Shown in pieces: positions 31,552-41,817 of a DNA stretch of 64,000 bases. The DNA is from Brucella cytisi (GTDB lineage Bacteria > Pseudomonadota > Alphaproteobacteria > Rhizobiales > Rhizobiaceae): NCBI GenBank assembly GCA_012103075.1, contig JAAVLQ010000003.1, positions 496,001 to 560,000 of the forward strand, in the 5' to 3' direction. Both the position numbers and the translations under genes were made by a program. Positions within the stretch are counted from its first letter, which is position 1. Each line of letters opens with the position of its first letter. A model generated the notes under the pieces. The model had not been told where the DNA came from and did not search any database. It was given only the letters and a program-made list of their open reading frames with translations.

Positions 31552-31770
31552 TTTGGCAAATTGAGGCCGTTGTTATCAATTCCCGGCTTGATCTCCCGGA
31601 TCGAATGGCGAAAACTGCGCCGCTTAAATAAATCACCAGACCGGGGATAAGCCTCCGTTCGTCAATCGCCTTTACAACGCGAAAGCATGGGAAAAAACTT
31701 CCGAACGGCCCTGAAAAACCATCTACATTTTGCGGCGGATACGCCTGTGCGAAACCTGCCGGACCGCTGT

Positions 31771-32412
31771 TCATACCGCAGTGGAGTTGGCGAGACGTTC
31801 CGCGCAGATCCCGGCGACGGTCTCCTGCAACAACTTCATACGGTCGGCCAGCCACGCCAGTTCCTCGCCCGTGATGTCGTAGGCAGGGGAATAGCGCGCA
31901 TCGACATAAGCGCGGTCGAGGCGAGAAAAACTCCTTTTGGCGAAACGGCTGTCGCGTGGCCAGACCTCAATCAGTCGTGGTGCGATCCGTTCGGCCACGG
32001 AGCGAAGAAAATTCAGGCGATGCGATTTGGGGCTGTACAGTGTCATAACTGTCAGAACACAGTGATAGAGCCTTTCGGTCGCCCGGTGTAGATCGAAGGC
32101 GGCTTCTTTGTCATAGTCACGCTTCACAGCTTCCTGCGCTAGTTCGAAACGGTGAGCCGCATTTGGAAACCAGTGATCATAATGCCGTTGCGCCTCGTCT
32201 CGTGCTTCCTCCGGTGAGAGGGCTTTCGGTGAAACAAGGGGATGTCCCGGAGCCTCGTAGAGCATGATCCCGTCACGGGCAATATCCACAAAGAAGGGAC
32301 GCCTCGAGCGAGCTGGTCGTTTACTTCCATGATGGAGAAAATTCAATGGGCCTGATCCGCGTGGCGCTTCTCTTCGACTGAATACTGAAACTTCCTGCAA
32401 AATTGTTTCCAC
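31771..32412 (-). pseudogene. HEPN-domain protein, 5'-truncated remnant of a nucleotidyltransferase-HEPN gene
   Basis: The C-terminal part matches the HEPN half of rhizobial nucleotidyltransferase-HEPN proteins: RRPFFVDIARDGIMLYEAPGHPL, EEARDEAQRHYDHWFP, AAFDLHRATERLYHCVLTVMTLYSPKSHRLNFLRS, then RAYVDARYSPAYDITGEELAW. A frameshift near 32300-32330 joins the preceding VNDQLARG piece. Upstream of about 32400 the expected minimal nucleotidyltransferase domain (GS-x10-DxD type) cannot be found in any frame, so the gene has lost its 5' half. In intact forms the two domains work as a toxin/antitoxin-like pair. Here only the HEPN piece remains, with no obvious start. Confidence 0.75.
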
Positions 32413-33280
32413 GCCGAAACCATTCCGGGTTCGAAGTCGACACCTCGGCGTGTTCGAATTTATTCCGTTTCAAGATAACTAATTGTCCAGCTGACGACAG
32501 AATGCGCCGTTGACCGTAGGAGAAACCACCACAATATTAAAGCCGGACACTTTCGCTGACTTTGATGCAACCTCCTGAAGCGCCCCGCAATGCTCCTGAC
32601 CGTTGCATCGCATAGTCCCTCAGACGTGCAGGCGAAAGTGTCCACTGTGCATGAGCCGGTTTTAGTTCTCTTTGCTGTTGCACCCGGTCAAAATAGGCGG
32701 CTTTAGGGCATTGCTTTACGAGAACTATCATCTCGCCTGCTCTCCCACTTCGTCAAATCGCATTCTCGCGGATGGCTCGGCATCTCAACGGAAGACCAGC
32801 AAGCCAAATAGAATGTTCCGTATCAAAAACCTCCACGCCCATTTTAAGATAGAAATGCTCCGGTATCCGTTTATACGACAATGCGGCGCCGAAGGAGAAA
32901 TGCGGTGAGTTATTCAAGGTTTCACTTCTGTGCGGGAATAACCGTCGACCTGATCGCGCAGCAACTATCCGGTTCCACCGGGAAACCGGTGGCTATCAGC
33001 TGACACTGGACGACAGCTCAGATTCTGATAGTTTTATTTTTCACAATATTCATTCGACTATCCGGATTTATTAACTGAAGCTCAAAAGAATAATATTGCG
33101 GTAATCTTCGAAAGCCTCGACGACATAGCTACTTTGATAGCATCATCCGACCAAACCGCTGAATAGTATACAGATCCAGTTTATAGACCGCGGTTGACCG
33201 GCGGCATGCCTGTTACTTTGTTACCCGGAGCATGTTTCCGGTCCGACCTGAACCGCTTCATTTCTGACACGGTTGCATTT
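32413..33280. other. 870-bp stretch without a supported gene
   Basis: No frame here gives a recognisable product. It may include debris of the lost 5' end of the HEPN gene. The one structured site is a 7-bp hairpin with a GAAA tetraloop (CCACCGG/CCGGTGG, 32975-32992), without a T-run. AT-rich around 33030-33130. Confidence 0.5.
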
Positions 33281-34069
33281 TCACCTCGCTCGCTGGCTTT
33301 GATTGCGAGCGATAAGGGTAACTCCGGCTATCAGGATGGTTCCAACAATAAACAGGAACGCAGCCGCGGCGATTGCAGGACTGATATTCTCTCTGATTGT
33401 AGAGAACATCTGGCGGGCAACAGTACGTTGATTGGGCCCGGCAACAAAAAGCGTTAGCACAACTTCGTCTAACGACGTAGCGAAAGCAAACACCGCTCCC
33501 GTCACGATACACGGCGTTACCAAAGGCAAGGTCACCTGACGCAGAACTACCCAAGGCGATGCACCAAGGCTGGCTGCTGCATTTTCCAGACGACGATCAA
33601 TACCTAGAAGCGCAGCTGTCACATTGACGACAACAAATGGTATTGCGATGACAGTATGTGCAATAATGACACCCAGATAGGTGTTAGCCGGGCCATATTG
33701 TGCGAACATCAACTGTATACCGACGCCGAGCACTACCGCTGGAACAACCATCGGAAGCAGAAATACCGTTCGAAAGAAGCTAAACAACAAAGATACCGAC
33801 CTCCCGCGTAGTCCGAGTGCGGCGACCGTACCAAGAATGGTCGCAAGGATTGTCGTTCCGGCCCCAATGATCAAGCTGTTTAGGATCGATCGGCGCCGGG
33901 CGTCAGCTGCAAACAACTCATGGAACCATCTGAACGAAAAGGCGGGAATCGGGTAGTTCAGGAAGACGCTGTCCGTAAAGGCCAGAGGGAGGATGGCAAA
34001 CAATGGAGCCATCAGAAAGATGATAACGACTGACCCGAACAATGCCTTGCTGAAAGTAAGTGTGCTCAT
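33281..34069 (-). CDS. ABC transporter permease, PotC/PotI type
   Basis: A 262-residue inner-membrane permease, intact. Six hydrophobic segments run from VVIIFLMAPLFAILPLAFTD to FLFIVGTILIAGVTLIA. The family EAA loop is visible as LENAAASLGASPWVVLRQVTLPLVTP, where it contacts the ATPase. It is the last gene of a minus-strand set in the order regulator, binding protein, ATPase, permease, permease, and its start at MSTLTFSK overlaps the end of the upstream permease gene by 4 bp. This set resembles spermidine/putrescine-type importers (SBP_bac_8 class). The actual substrate is unknown. Confidence 0.87.
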   Translation of the reverse strand: MSTLTFSKALFGSVVIIFLMAPLFAILPLAFTDSVFLNYPIPAFSFRWFHELFAADARRRSILNSLIIGAGTTILATILGTVAALGLRGRSVSLLFSFFRTVFLLPMVVPAVVLGVGIQLMFAQYGPANTYLGVIIAHTVIAIPFVVVNVTAALLGIDRRLENAAASLGASPWVVLRQVTLPLVTPCIVTGAVFAFATSLDEVVLTLFVAGPNQRTVARQMFSTIRENISPAIAAAAFLFIVGTILIAGVTLIARNQSQRAR

Positions 34070-35245
34070 GGGCGCGCATCCTCGGATGACAGACGAAGAT
34101 AGACGACGTAGAGGATCATGGTCGCAGCCAAAAGCACGATCCCGAGCGCACCAGCCATACCCCAATTTGCCGCTCCGGTCGCGTAATAGGCAATGACAGA
34201 GCTGATCATCTGGTCCTTCGCACCACCAATAAGTGCCGGTGTGATATAATAGCCAAGTGCCGTCATGAAGACGAGAAGCCCTCCTGACACGACGCCCCTA
34301 AGACTCAGTGGCAGCAATACAAGTACAAACGCACGAATGGGCGATGCACCTAAAGATGCAGCGGCAGGCATCAGGTTCTTCGGAATTCCGATGAGAACGC
34401 TGAAGATCGGAAGTACCATGAAGGGTAGAAGCGTGGGTCATTGCAATCACGACGCCCAAACGGTTGAAGATGAGCGGTACAGGGCCACTCGTCAAACCAA
34501 GAGTCTGAAGCGCCATATTGATGAGCCCATTGTCCTGAAGAATAATGTACCGGGCCGCAGTTCGTACAAGAAGCGAAGTCCACAGCGGGAGAAGTATAGC
34601 ACCCGGGAGCAATTGACGCCTCCAGCCGTTAGTTGATGCGGCTACCATCGCAAAAGGTAGTCCGATGACAATGCAGCACAGCGTCACCACTCCGGCCATA
34701 ATCAGTGTCCGCAAGAGCGTGGTCCGATTGGCTGATTTATCTTCAGACACATTAACGATACTGCCGTTGTCGTCCCGCTGCAGATCAATTGCCGACAGCA
34801 GGTTTCTGTCGGTAAGCGACGTGCTTGCCGCGTCCTGCACCGCAATCCAGAATGCCGGATCGCCCCATCGCTTATCCACCGACACAAGATCGGTGACCGT
34901 CTGGTCCTGTGTAACTGCGTTGCGTGTCCCGGTCATCAAGGTGCGAAAGCCCGACTTTGCACTGTTCAGGCGACGGACCAGATCGCCGAAAAGCTCGTCA
35001 TCGCTGATATTTCTGATATCGCTCGCAAGCGCCTGTTGCGCTGCAGCCGGCGGAACTGTTGCCCTGTCCCAGTCAAGCAGAGCATCAGACACTGTGGGCA
35101 ATGTTCTTGACGCCACGGGATCGGAAACCGCTGCCTTCATCATTGTTGCAAGTGGCGCAACAAAGAAGAATGCCGGGAAGACCGCGAGCGGCGCAATCAG
35201 CGCTATCGACTTGATTTGACAGGAAAGCCGTGACGGATGGGTCAT
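34066..35245 (-). CDS. ABC transporter permease, PotB/PotH type (one frameshift)
   Basis: About 392 residues, start at MTHPSRLSCQ, overlapping the ATPase stop. After the first membrane segment (SIALIAPLAVFPAFFFVAPL) there is a long periplasmic insert of about 150 residues, then five further segments and an EAA loop (MPAAASLGASPIRAFVLVLLPLSLRG). The frame breaks near 34435 between IAMTHA and MVLPIFSVLIG, one base lost. The long periplasmic loop is found in some polyamine/opine-type transporters. Confidence 0.85.
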
Positions 35246-36308
35246 GAAACGACCCAGCACTGTTCGGGCGCAAAAGAAGCGACGAATTCTTGCCCGATTC
35301 TGGGCGTGATTACACTTCTGGTGGCCTTTACCACGAAGGACCTGTTTCCTGCGTCAACCTGCACCTGAAGATGATCTCCGTGATACACGATATCAATCAC
35401 TCTCACTTCCAGCTGATTTTGCGCAGAGCCGGTTTGGCCAAGTTCAATGCGTTCTGGACGCACGGACACAAGGACTTGCCTTCGAGGCCCCAAATCGGTG
35501 GCAGATGCAACTTTGATTGCCTGTCCATCGTCCAATGTGACGTCCGGGATACCGTTGGACGATGAGACCACTTCGCCGCTCAGGAGGTTGGTTTCACCAA
35601 TAAATTCAGCAACGAATTGAGTTTTTGGCCGATCATAGATTTCCGCAGGCTCGCCAATCTGCTCGATCTTGCCATGATTGAAGATCGCAATGCGATCAGA
35701 CATCGTCAAAGCTTCAGTCTGATCGTGCGTAACAAAGACGATGGTCAGACCCGGGCGATGATGGATATCACGAATATCCATCTGCATCTGTTCGCGAAGC
35801 TTCTTGTCCAGAGCTCCCAACGGCTCGTCCATCAAAACGACTTCCGGCTCGAATACCAATGCGCGAGCCAGCGCAACCCGCTGCTGCTGACCACCGGATA
35901 ATTGTATTGGTCGACGCTCATCGAAAGCACGCAGTTGAACCATGTCGAGAGCCTTCGTCACACGCTCGACAATCTCGCTTTTGGAAAGGCCCCTCATCCT
36001 GAGCGGAAATGCTACGTTGTCCGCAACGGACATGTGGGGAAACAAAGCGTAGTTCTGGAACACAACTCCCATGTTGCGCTTATGAGGCGGCAAATCATCT
36101 ACACGCCTGCCGCCAACAGAAATCGCACCGCTGGTTGGGTTTTCGAAACCGGCCAGCATCATGAGAAGCGTTGTCTTGCCGGATCCGGACGGGCCCAGCA
36201 TGCTCACGAACTCTCCCTTGCCAATCGACAGATCGAGATTGTCGACGACGGTCATCATGCCGAACGCTTTGCTGACCGGTCGAAATGGATAAACGCGTCA
36301 CTCATCAT
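35242..36308 (-). CDS. ABC transporter ATP-binding protein, PotA type (one frameshift)
   Basis: About 355 residues. The most likely start is MMSDAFIHFDR at 36308. The frame then breaks near 36278 (one base lost in CCGG), and the main frame continues from SKAFGMMTVVDNLDL. Walker A is GPSGSGKTT, the Q-loop VVFQNYALFPHM, the ABC signature LSGGQQQR, Walker B VVLMDEPLGALD and the H-loop FVTHDQTEA. A TOBE-type C-terminal domain follows (VSVRPERIEL). It energises the two permeases encoded downstream. Confidence 0.9.
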
Positions 36309-36403
36309 AACCTGCGCTGATTTTTCTGGCAGCCCGGTCGATGCCAAAGGCTGCTCCGCTGCCCGCGAGGGCAACAGAGTTAATAGATTGAAATCGTTGA
36401 CTT

Positions 36404-37445
36404 CTATTGAGCAAGCCGGGCGTTGAAACGCTGCGTCAGCTCTTCCAAAGTTGTCGGTCCAGAAATCCACGTCGAGCGCGATGGCTCCGCTAATGTTTTC
36501 ATCGGCAGTCGGAAGTTCTTTCTGGAACTGTTCCGGCACCAGCTTGGTCGCCCCAAGGGTCGGCAAACCGTAAGCAATGTACTCAGGAAGTTTGGCCCGG
36601 TTCTCAGCCTTGCTGGCGTAGGCAATGAAATCCATGCCCGCATCCTTGTTCGGGCTATCTTTCAAAATGACCCAGCTGTCGATAGCGTATACACTGCCGG
36701 GGAACACAAATCCGAACTTCTTGCCTTCGGCCCGGTTGATGCCACTGATACGACCGTTGTAGGCAGACGTCATTACGACCTGCCCTGACGAGAGAAGCTG
36801 TAGCGGCTGCGCGCCAGCGTCCCACCAGATGATATCTTCCTTCAATTCGTCAAGCTTCTTGAAAGCCCGGTCAATACCACCTTCACCGCTCAAAACTTCA
36901 TAAAACCCGGTCAGCAGGAACGCCCTCGGCCATCAGTGCAAACTCAAGAGCGTATTTCGGTCCTTTGCGAAGGCCGCGCTTGCCCGAAACTTCTTCGTAT
37001 CCCAGAAATCAGCCCACGTCTTTGGCTCCTCCCTGAGCTTTTCGCCGTCATAAGAAAGCCCGGTCGACCACACGATATTGCCAACACCGCAGTCGCTGAC
37101 GGCGGACGGGAGATATGCATCCTTCCCACCAAGCTTTTCCCAATCGATCTTTTCGTAAATTCCGTCGGCACACCCCAGCGCCAGCTCTTCAGCTTCGACT
37201 TCCACGACGTCCCAGTTCGGGACACCGGCCTTCACCTTGGCTTGGAGAACGCCGTAACCGCCTTCCCAGCTTTCATCCAGAACCGGCTTGCCGATCCGGG
37301 ATGCAAAAGGTTCAAAGAAAATTTTACGCTGCGCATCCCGGAAGTTTCCTCCCCATGACACAACAGTCAGGTCCCGAGCACGGGCACCGAAGACACCTGA
37401 CGCCGGGACTGTGGACGCTATGACTGAAATTTTGATTATATTCAT
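36404..37445 (-). CDS. ABC transporter substrate-binding protein, PotD/SBP_bac_8 type (frameshifted)
   Basis: About 345 residues, start MNIIKISVIASTV with a GAGGGGAG-like site before it. The signal peptide is short. Mature-type features are LTVVSWGGNFRDAQRKIFFEPF, then NWDVVEVEAEELALGC and GVGNIVWSTGLSYDGE, with the C-terminal lobe from EDIIWWDAGAQPLQLLSSGQ to ENISGAIALDVDFWTDNFG. Breaks lie near 36920-36950 and near 36450; the last frame ends RFNARLAQ. It is the periplasmic receptor of the ABC importer. The Trp/Asp-rich pocket is typical of polyamine or related amine binders, but the ligand is not certain. Confidence 0.85.
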
Positions 37446-37563
37446 CGGACGCTCCCCTTCGTGTTCTCGACGGCCCTTAGCAAAGCACGTTTGAGAACTT
37501 TGGAAAGCAGGGTTAACCGATCCGGTCATTATATTCACCAGACATAGGCACAATGCAAAGTGA

Positions 37564-38113
37564 TCAATAAGTTGGCGGGGTGACCGCGCTTATAATCTCG
37601 CTCTGACCATCAAAGACATTCCTAAAACGATGGGGAAGACGGCTGTCGAAATAGTATCCATCACCGGGTTTCAGCACTCTCTTCTGACTTCCGACCGTAA
37701 CTTCAACCAGACCGGAAAGCACCATGCCGGCCTCTTGTGCCGCGTGGGTGAATTCCTCGCCAGAATCTGCGCCGGGGAGCATAACGTTCATGCAACATGA
37801 GAAGTTCGCGATTGGGATGATCGAGACCGATTACCCGATAGGAAATCGTATCCACCTTTCCGATCTCGGCTAGATCTACCGACGAATAAAAAGGGGAATA
37901 GGGAAGGCTGGATTGTAAATCGGAGAAGAAGCCGGTCAATGTTGTTCCCAATGCATCGAGCACCGCACCAAGAGTGTCGATCGACGGGCTCATTCGGTCA
38001 CGCTCGATCAGCGATATTGTGGAGTGAGATATTCCCGAACGAGCGGCGAGTTCTCGAACCCCCAGATTCCGGCGACGACGAAGTTCACGAAGTTTGCTTC
38101 CGATTTTAGGCAT
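37564..38113 (-). CDS. XRE-cupin transcriptional regulator (one frameshift)
   Basis: About 183 residues, start MPKIGSKLRELRRRR. The N-terminal XRE-type helix-turn-helix (LGVRELAARSGISHSTISLIERDRM) is followed by a linker and a C-terminal cupin fold (GMVLSGLVEVTVGSQKRVLK, PGDGYYFDSRLPHRFRN). The frame breaks near 37795-37800. This layout matches PuuR-like regulators of polyamine and amine uptake and use. It is divergent from the histidinol-dehydrogenase-family gene and upstream of the ABC genes, so it probably controls both from the 38114-38293 region. Confidence 0.88.
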
Positions 38114-38293
38114 GTATCGTTTCCCATGTTCGTGTGGTTCATCGACAATGCCATTCCAAATTTCGAGGCGATACCTGACGGGACATGGCATGATCTGTAC
38201 TGGTGATTATAATGAACAGATGGTTTGTGGGCAATTGTCGGATAGCCAAGCTTGGAAGATGTTGAGGTTGATCATCCCACACAGGAGGTTTTG

Positions 38294-39595
38294 ATGACGT
38301 CGCGTCTCGATGCGCTGAAAGGTAAATTTATCCGGGTCAAGGAACCGACCCGAGACGCCGTCTCTGATACGGCGCCGGTCGAAAAACGGTGAAGGACATC
38401 ATAGCGAATGTCCGAGAACGTGGCGACACTGCTGTTCGCGAATATTCTCTTGCGTTCGATAAGGCAGACGTCAGCCATTTTGAGGTCACCGAGAAAGAAA
38501 AGCTCAAAGCCATTGCAGAACTCGATCCGCAGACGCGTGAGGACACCGAATTTGCCATCGCAAATGTCCGCCGTTTTGCCGAAGCACAGCTTGGCACGAT
38601 CCTCCCGCTGGAAATCGAAAGTCTGCCGGGGCTTCATCTTGGCCATCGGGTTATTCCGATAGAAATCGTGGGTTGCTACGTCCCCGGCGGTCGGTATCCG
38701 CTTCTTTCAGCTCCAATCATGACAATCGTCCCGGCCAAGGTCGCCGGTTGTGATCAGGTCATCGCCTGTCTTCCCCGAATGCGCATCCAGCCATGATTGC
38801 CGGTTGTCATCTGGCAGGCGCAGACCGCATCTTTCGTGTCGGTGGTGCGCAGGCAATCGCTGCCATGGCATATGGCACAGAGACAATTCCCGCAGTCGAC
38901 AAAATCGTTGGGCCCGGTAATGCGTATGTAACGAGGCAGGCAAAACGTCAGGTTTTTGGTCAGGTAGGCATCGATCAGCTCGCGGGGCCAAGTGAAATTT
39001 TCATAGTCGCCGACGAAACGGGCAATCCTGTAACTCTGGCAACCGACATGCTCGCTCAGGCCGAGCATGATGTCCGTACACGCGTGGGCCCCGGGTTACG
39101 ACAGACCGGAATCTGGCGGAAGAGACAATCAAGGAAGTCGAAAGGCAGCTCCAGACCCTCTCCACCGCTGCTGTTGCAGGAGTTGCATGGAAGGATTACG
39201 GCGAAGTAACCGTCGTTGATGACGAAGAAACCATGATCGCCTACGCCGACTACATCGCAACCGAGCATCTTCAGGTCCACACACGCGACCCGATGGCAAC
39301 AGCTAGAAAGCTGCGCAACTATGGTTCGATTTTCATCGGCGAACTGGCCAGTGTTGTTTACTCGGACAAATGCTGCGGCACGAACCACACACTGCCAACC
39401 ATGGCGGCAGGGCGCTACACCGGCGGACTTTGGGTCGGCTCATATGTAAAAATTGCCACACATCAATGGCTCGACGAACGTGGTGTTGCCGCTGTTGCAC
39501 CCGCAGCCGTTCGTCAAAGCGCAACGGAAAAACTTGAAGGGCATCGCCGGGCCGCAGCCCTCCGCCTCGGTCCAAAACACCCTGAAGTTGTGTAG
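38294..39595 (+). CDS. Histidinol-dehydrogenase-family NAD-dependent dehydrogenase (frameshifted)
   Basis: About 433 residues, the HisD family length, with a perfect AGGAGG before the ATG. Signatures: VGCYVPGGRYPLLSAPIMT, then GGAQAIAAMAYGTETIPAVD, KIVGPGNAYVT, IDQLAGPSEI and TEHLQVHTRDP (the E-H pair of the active site). The end is SYVKIATHQWLDERGVAAVA, then LEGHRRAAALR. Breaks lie near 38383, near 38780 (CCCC-type run) and near 39095. Its context, next to an amine-type ABC importer and a XRE-cupin regulator rather than other his genes, points to a catabolic paralogue. These oxidise alcohol groups of other small molecules; sulfopropanediol dehydrogenase HpsN is one known case. The substrate here is unknown. 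Confidence 0.88.
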
Positions 39596-40126
39596 TTAAC
39601 CATCCCGATATTCGCGACGCCGGGAGGAACCTGCCGGGAAAACCAGCGGTTCCTGCCCGGGCAGCGATCACGGAATGCGTAATTAAGGAAATCCCGTCAG
39701 GAGTTTTTCCGGGGAATTGACTGACCGTCTCAACGGATAGTGCAATCGGCCCAGCGCCAAGACACGAGGTTGCGCACAGGAACAACCAGCCTGCGGCCAT
39801 CCTCTTCCGAAAGGTTACAGACTGTTTGCGGTTGTTTGCATATAGTTATGCGCATAAAACTGCTGGCAATAAGGAACATGCCTTATGTCAGGGCAGGGCC
39901 CCGCCCGCACATTCAAGCGCTTAACCCGGGCAGCCGCTCCCGAGAGACCTAAGCATTCCGGGCACTGGCCCAAGGCTCAGATGGGCTTTGCTTCATTCCC
40001 TGTCTGACCGAACTGTTTTGACGAAAGGAAGCGTTCTGTGTCCGGCATCAGGGTCAACAGCCGAGCCAATGCTGCATAGTCGCTGGTCAGTGTCCCTCAT
40101 AAAATGCGCCGGTTTTGCGCTACTCT
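39596..40126. other. Gene-free stretch after the dehydrogenase, with a hairpin
   Basis: About 530 bp. It starts with a long stem-loop at 39621-39659 (CGGGAGGAACC pairing with GGTTCCTGCCCG, one bulge), 26 bp after the dehydrogenase stop, which probably ends that transcript although no T-run follows. Nothing else is recognised. Confidence 0.5.
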
Positions 40127-41030
40127 TTAACTGCCGGGAGGCGCCAGTAAATGGTTCGTGGTGTATTCGGCAATGAATGTTCCATCCTGCGCACTGATTG
40201 TGTAAATCATCCCGCCATCAGCTTCCTTCGATTCAATCACGATTATTTTCTCCTGATCGATCTCCGCTCTAAGCTCCTCCACGGTCATATCCAGTTCATC
40301 GGCAATTTCCGTCAGAGACTTGCCCTCCGCTACTCCCTTTATGACAGCCTCTGTCGCTTCAAGGTTCACAAACGGGAGAGTGACCATGCTCTCAATGAAA
40401 TCTGTATTCTTTTCTAAAAAGATCAACATCGCCGTTACTGTAGCTTGTTTGTGTAACCAGATTGCCGTCACTGTTGACATAGGTAACGACATCAACAACC
40501 CACGATCCACTGGCGGGCCGAATATGTTGGGTACCAGTGTCTGCTGGACTGTCATAACGTGATTACCGGCGGAATCGTGGATGGTAAACTCAAGTGCTCC
40601 GTTATCGAACGATACTGCAACCTGATACCCCGCGTCCTCAAGTTCCGCCTTTAGCTCCCAGACGGTCAAACCGGTTTCACCAGCCAGTTCGAATAGCGAT
40701 TTGCCGTCTTGCATCTCGCCGACTATTTGACCTGCATTCACTTCCTCTCTGGTTACGTCAGCCTTCACGGCCCCGTCACGATCAAAGGCAGAATAGGCGT
40801 AAGCAGGGGGACAGACGGCGGTGGGGAGCGGCGCTCATCCGGGGTTGTTCTGTGTTGCCCCGGATAAGGTCCGGAGACTGTCCGTGCATTCGTTCACCAG
40901 AGCCCGCAGAACGAGCGGAGGACGCCGCCTGTTGAAACTCATCTGGTTTTCCGGCACGCGGCTGGGGCTCGCCGTTTCGCAGAACAGCCCGGTGCATCGA
41001 GGACGCAAATGAACCGGGTTCTATTGCCAT
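40127..41030 (-). CDS. Repeat protein sharing a module with the giant T3SS-linked protein (frameshifted)
   Basis: Start MAIEPGSFASS, preceded by AAAGGGA. About 300 residues. The first 75 are polar and Ser/Gln/Pro-rich without a signal peptide, as in many type III substrates. After a frameshift near 40810, two modules of about 65 residues follow. The first is EMQDGKSLFELAGETGLTVW, then an E-LKAELEDAGYQV type segment plus a beta part (40560-40750). The second is GVAEGKSLTEIADELDMTVE, then ELRAEI and a beta part ending EYTTN (40150-40340). The same module occurs twice near the start of the protein at 6231-13706. The linker between them (40350-40560) contains a possible further break. There is no T3SS gene next to it. 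A candidate secreted protein; function unknown. Confidence 0.55.
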
Positions 41031-41345
41031 GTGGAATTCCCTTTCAAGATTGCTGTTTCCATGTCATTCGCCTTGGCGGCCAATGTGCTCCATACTGCGC
41101 GCCACCAGAATCCAAACTCCTCGGATAGATTTCCTTCAGGTGTTGCTGCCGCTTTGAATCCGACACCGGATTGCGAATTTGAAACAGAACAAAGGCAGTT
41201 TTCCATTTCTGAAAACGCTGGTTATGTTTTGAAGTGATCCCTGCATTGCCAACCCGGATTAAACTGCTTCCCCATAGGAGAAACAAATACCGCCCCCAAC
41301 GGCTTCACTTCGTTGACAAGCGCATACTTTCTGAAGACGACGGAT

Positions 41346-41376
41346 CTGCAAATCGAATAATTGAGAAGCAGACTTT
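41346..41376 (+). repeat. Imperfect direct repeat, copy 1
   Basis: A 31-bp sequence starting CTGCAAATCGA, 28 of 31 bases identical to 41775-41805. Copy 1 lies in a stretch with no supported gene. Confidence 0.6.
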
Positions 41377-41774
41377 AGATTATCTAAACGTGAAATTTGA
41401 ACACATCTCACTTTTCTGTAATCCGGTGGCCAAGAACTGATACACGGCGGGCTCAATTTGTCTGAACCGTTTGTTGTGTTCCCATTTATGCGAAATCACA
41501 CAATAGGTTCAGAACTAGCGACGGATAATTTCCGGCATGGCCACCTTTCATAGCTGTCAACAAACCCGGCAATATCAAGGTTGAGATTTATTTATTGTTT
41601 GCTGTATCAGACATGGAATCGTAATATTGCTCCTTCGTTAAAAAAATGTTGTTAGCATATTGCAGCGACTTCGGCTTTCCGTTCCGGGAGTACAGATTTC
41701 CCGGATCGACGTGTAGAAAAGCCGAAACACTTTTCACATCATCTGTATGACTATCCTCGCGGAAGGAAACCGAA

Positions 41775-41805
41775 CTGCAAATCGATTAATTGAGGAACAG
41801 ACTTT
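41775..41805 (+). repeat. Imperfect direct repeat, copy 2, before a LysR gene
   Basis: The second copy ends 12 bp before the ATG of the LysR gene at 41818, so it probably forms part of its promoter or leader. Read in one frame, both copies give similar peptides (ANR-I/L-IE-K/E-QT), so an old coding origin is also possible. Confidence 0.6.
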
Positions 41806-41817
41806 TGGGAGAGCTAA

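Noticed and set aside
38294..39595. Calling the dehydrogenase hisD of histidine biosynthesis
   Set aside because: No other his genes are near, and it is paired with an amine-type importer and a XRE-cupin regulator, so a catabolic paralogue is more likely.
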